A DNA stretch of 24,068 nucleotides from CAYVKY01 sp964452115. GTDB taxonomy: Bacteria; Bacteroidota; Ignavibacteria; Tepidaquicellales; Tepidaquicellaceae. The stretch covers positions 1-24,068 of the forward strand of contig CAYVKY010000019.1 of assembly GCA_964452115.1 (NCBI GenBank), written 5' to 3'. Positions 23,367 through 24,068 of the stretch are shown piece by piece. A program made the translations under genes and the position numbers. Within the stretch, counting starts at the first letter, position 1, and each line of letters opens with the position of its first letter. The notes below the pieces were generated by a model. That model did not search any database and was not told where the DNA came from. It saw only the letters and a program-made list of their open reading frames with translations.

Positions 23367-23921
23367 TTGAAAGCAATATTTTTAGACAGGGACGGCACGA
23401 TAAATGTAGATGTGAATTATCTTTGCCGCAAGTCTGATATTAAAATCATAGACGGCGCCAAAGAAGCGCTGAAAACTTTCAAAGACCTCGGCTTTCTTAA
23501 CATCATAGTCACAAATCAGTCTGCGGTTGCCCGCGGTATGATTACACTTCAGCAGCTCGGGGAAATCCACAACGAATTCGATTTACAATTAATGTCAGGT
23601 GACTTGCATCTGATTGATGACATATTTTATTCACCGTATCATCCGGACGGAATAATAGATGAATTTTCGATTTTACATCCCGACACCAAACCCGATACAG
23701 GAATGCTTCTAAAGGCGCGGGAAAAATATTCACTGGATTTCAGCAAATGCTATATGATAGGGGATAAGCCCCGCGACATCGAAACCGGCAACCGCGCCGG
23801 AATCAAAAGCATACTTGTCGGCACAGAGTCGCTCGAAGAGTGCGGCAGCCAAAACCTCATAATAGAATATGCCGCCAAGGATTTATTGGATGCGAGCAGG
23901 TATATTTCACAATCAAAATAA
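23367..23921 (+). CDS. HAD phosphatase, GmhB-like (heptose bisphosphatase family)
   Basis: HAD-IIIA phosphatase of 184 residues resembling D-glycero-D-manno-heptose 1,7-bisphosphate 7-phosphatase. Motif I is FLDRDGTIN (catalytic Asp6 and Asp8), motif II is VTNQS (Ser53), the Lys is in DTKPDTGML, and motif IV is MIGDKPRDIETG. The start must be the TTG at 23367, because it sits just five residues before the catalytic Asp and no ATG precedes it in frame. Unusually, the zinc loop of GmhB (CxH and CxC) is not conserved: SPYHP replaces CPHHP, and HPDTKP replaces the CxCRKP region. Substrate is therefore uncertain; sugar-phosphate hydrolysis for envelope polysaccharide is a fair guess. Confidence 0.82.
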   Translation: MKAIFLDRDGTINVDVNYLCRKSDIKIIDGAKEALKTFKDLGFLNIIVTNQSAVARGMITLQQLGEIHNEFDLQLMSGDLHLIDDIFYSPYHPDGIIDEFSILHPDTKPDTGMLLKAREKYSLDFSKCYMIGDKPRDIETGNRAGIKSILVGTESLEECGSQNLIIEYAAKDLLDASRYISQSK

Positions 23922-23923
23922 AT

Positions 23924-23951
23924 GTGTTAACGTTGTAGTGACGATTAACAC
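23924..23951. repeat. inverted repeat after the GmhB-like gene
   Basis: GTGTTAACGT (23924-23933) can pair with ACG and TTAACAC (23941-23951) across a 7-nt loop with one bulged A. It begins two bases after the stop codon and abuts the 28-bp palindrome. No T-run follows, so it is not a standard terminator, though it may protect the 3' end of the transcript. Confidence 0.55.
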
Positions 23952-23979
23952 GTAGAGACAAAGCATGCTTTGTCTCTAC
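23952..23979. repeat. perfect 28-bp palindrome with GTAG ends
   Basis: The two 14-bp arms, GTAGAGACAAAGCA and its exact reverse complement, meet with no loop. The second, decayed copy is at 15597-15624. The GTAGAGAC head resembles the GTAGGG head of the hairpin repeats elsewhere in the window, suggesting a related REP family. Confidence 0.85.
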
Positions 23980-24000
23980 AAAAAATATATAGGGTTAACT

Positions 24001-24068
24001 AAACATTTAACCCCTCACGGGGTATAATGTTAATATGCATTCACGTGCTACAAACATTTCACCGCTAC
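24001..24068 (+). repeat. composite palindromic repeat, copy C, cut by the window end
   Basis: Same orientation as copy A; the alignment to 62-129 is gap-free with 60 of 68 bases identical. The first palindrome here is perfect in its core (CCCC-TCAC-GGGG). The window stops inside the second palindrome, at CACCGCTAC, so the copy is incomplete. Confidence 0.8.

Noticed and set aside
1..24068. Window as a circular molecule, because both ends carry the same repeat
   Set aside because: The shared 31 bases lie at 99-129, not at base 1, and the flanks differ; a dispersed third copy exists. The scaffold gap also argues against a finished circle.

Overview
ORGANISM. The window looks like a scaffold from the FCB group of bacteria, most likely an Ignavibacteria/Chlorobi-type lineage. 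The evidence is a large secreted beta-propeller protein ending in a type IX secretion sorting domain with the NYPNPFNPST signature, AT-rich gene starts that nearly all lack a Shine-Dalgarno sequence, and several TAnnTTTG '-7' promoter boxes of the Bacteroidota type. A run of exactly 100 N (2945-3044) is the usual mark of a scaffold gap of unknown size. The taxonomic call is inference from these traits.

LAYOUT. 1-341: a possible 3' end of a gene running into a dense repeat cluster. 342-2837 (minus): secreted BNR/Asp-box propeller with T9SS tail. 3046-7002 (minus): a tight four-gene sulfur/electron-transfer operon: octaheme cytochrome c of the tetrathionate reductase family (otr), four-helix cytochrome b, and two half-size YeeE/YedE thiosulfate-transporter-like proteins, the second fused to a rhodanese domain and ending in Gly-Gly-Cys. 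7067-9756 (minus): UMF1-type MFS transporter, nusB and a YdcF/SanA-like membrane protein. 9757-10089: divergent intergenic region with an 8-bp tandem repeat. 10090-15112 (plus): tmk, S41 protease, purK, DUF2007-like protein and M19 dipeptidase, three of the four junctions overlapping. 15186-15575: OsmC-like protein. 15828-17711: secreted unknown and LEA-like lipoprotein, closed by a strong terminator. 17824-20187: cysS and a FabK-like nitronate monooxygenase. 20188-20428: repeats between convergent genes. 20429-21766 (minus): NtrC-family regulator. 21876-23921 (plus): glgA and a GmhB-like phosphatase. 23922-24068: repeats to the window edge.

HOW IT WORKS TOGETHER. The most interesting part is the minus-strand operon at 3046-7002. 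Its products could form a membrane quinol:sulfur-oxyanion oxidoreductase (cytochrome b plus membrane-anchored octaheme cytochrome) beside a split thiosulfate channel that hands sulfur to an attached rhodanese. A 13-bp palindrome placed one base upstream of a -7-like box occurs before otr and, in the same geometry, before the OsmC-like gene about 8 kb away, suggesting shared control. The rest is mainly housekeeping.

REPEATS. The intergenic regions hold several palindromic families: hairpins with a GTAG head and different stems that each keep their own complementarity (REP/RAYT-like), a composite element of about 70-80 bp in three copies including both ends of the window, and a 28-bp palindrome in two copies. 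No tRNA, rRNA, CRISPR array or intact insertion sequence was seen.
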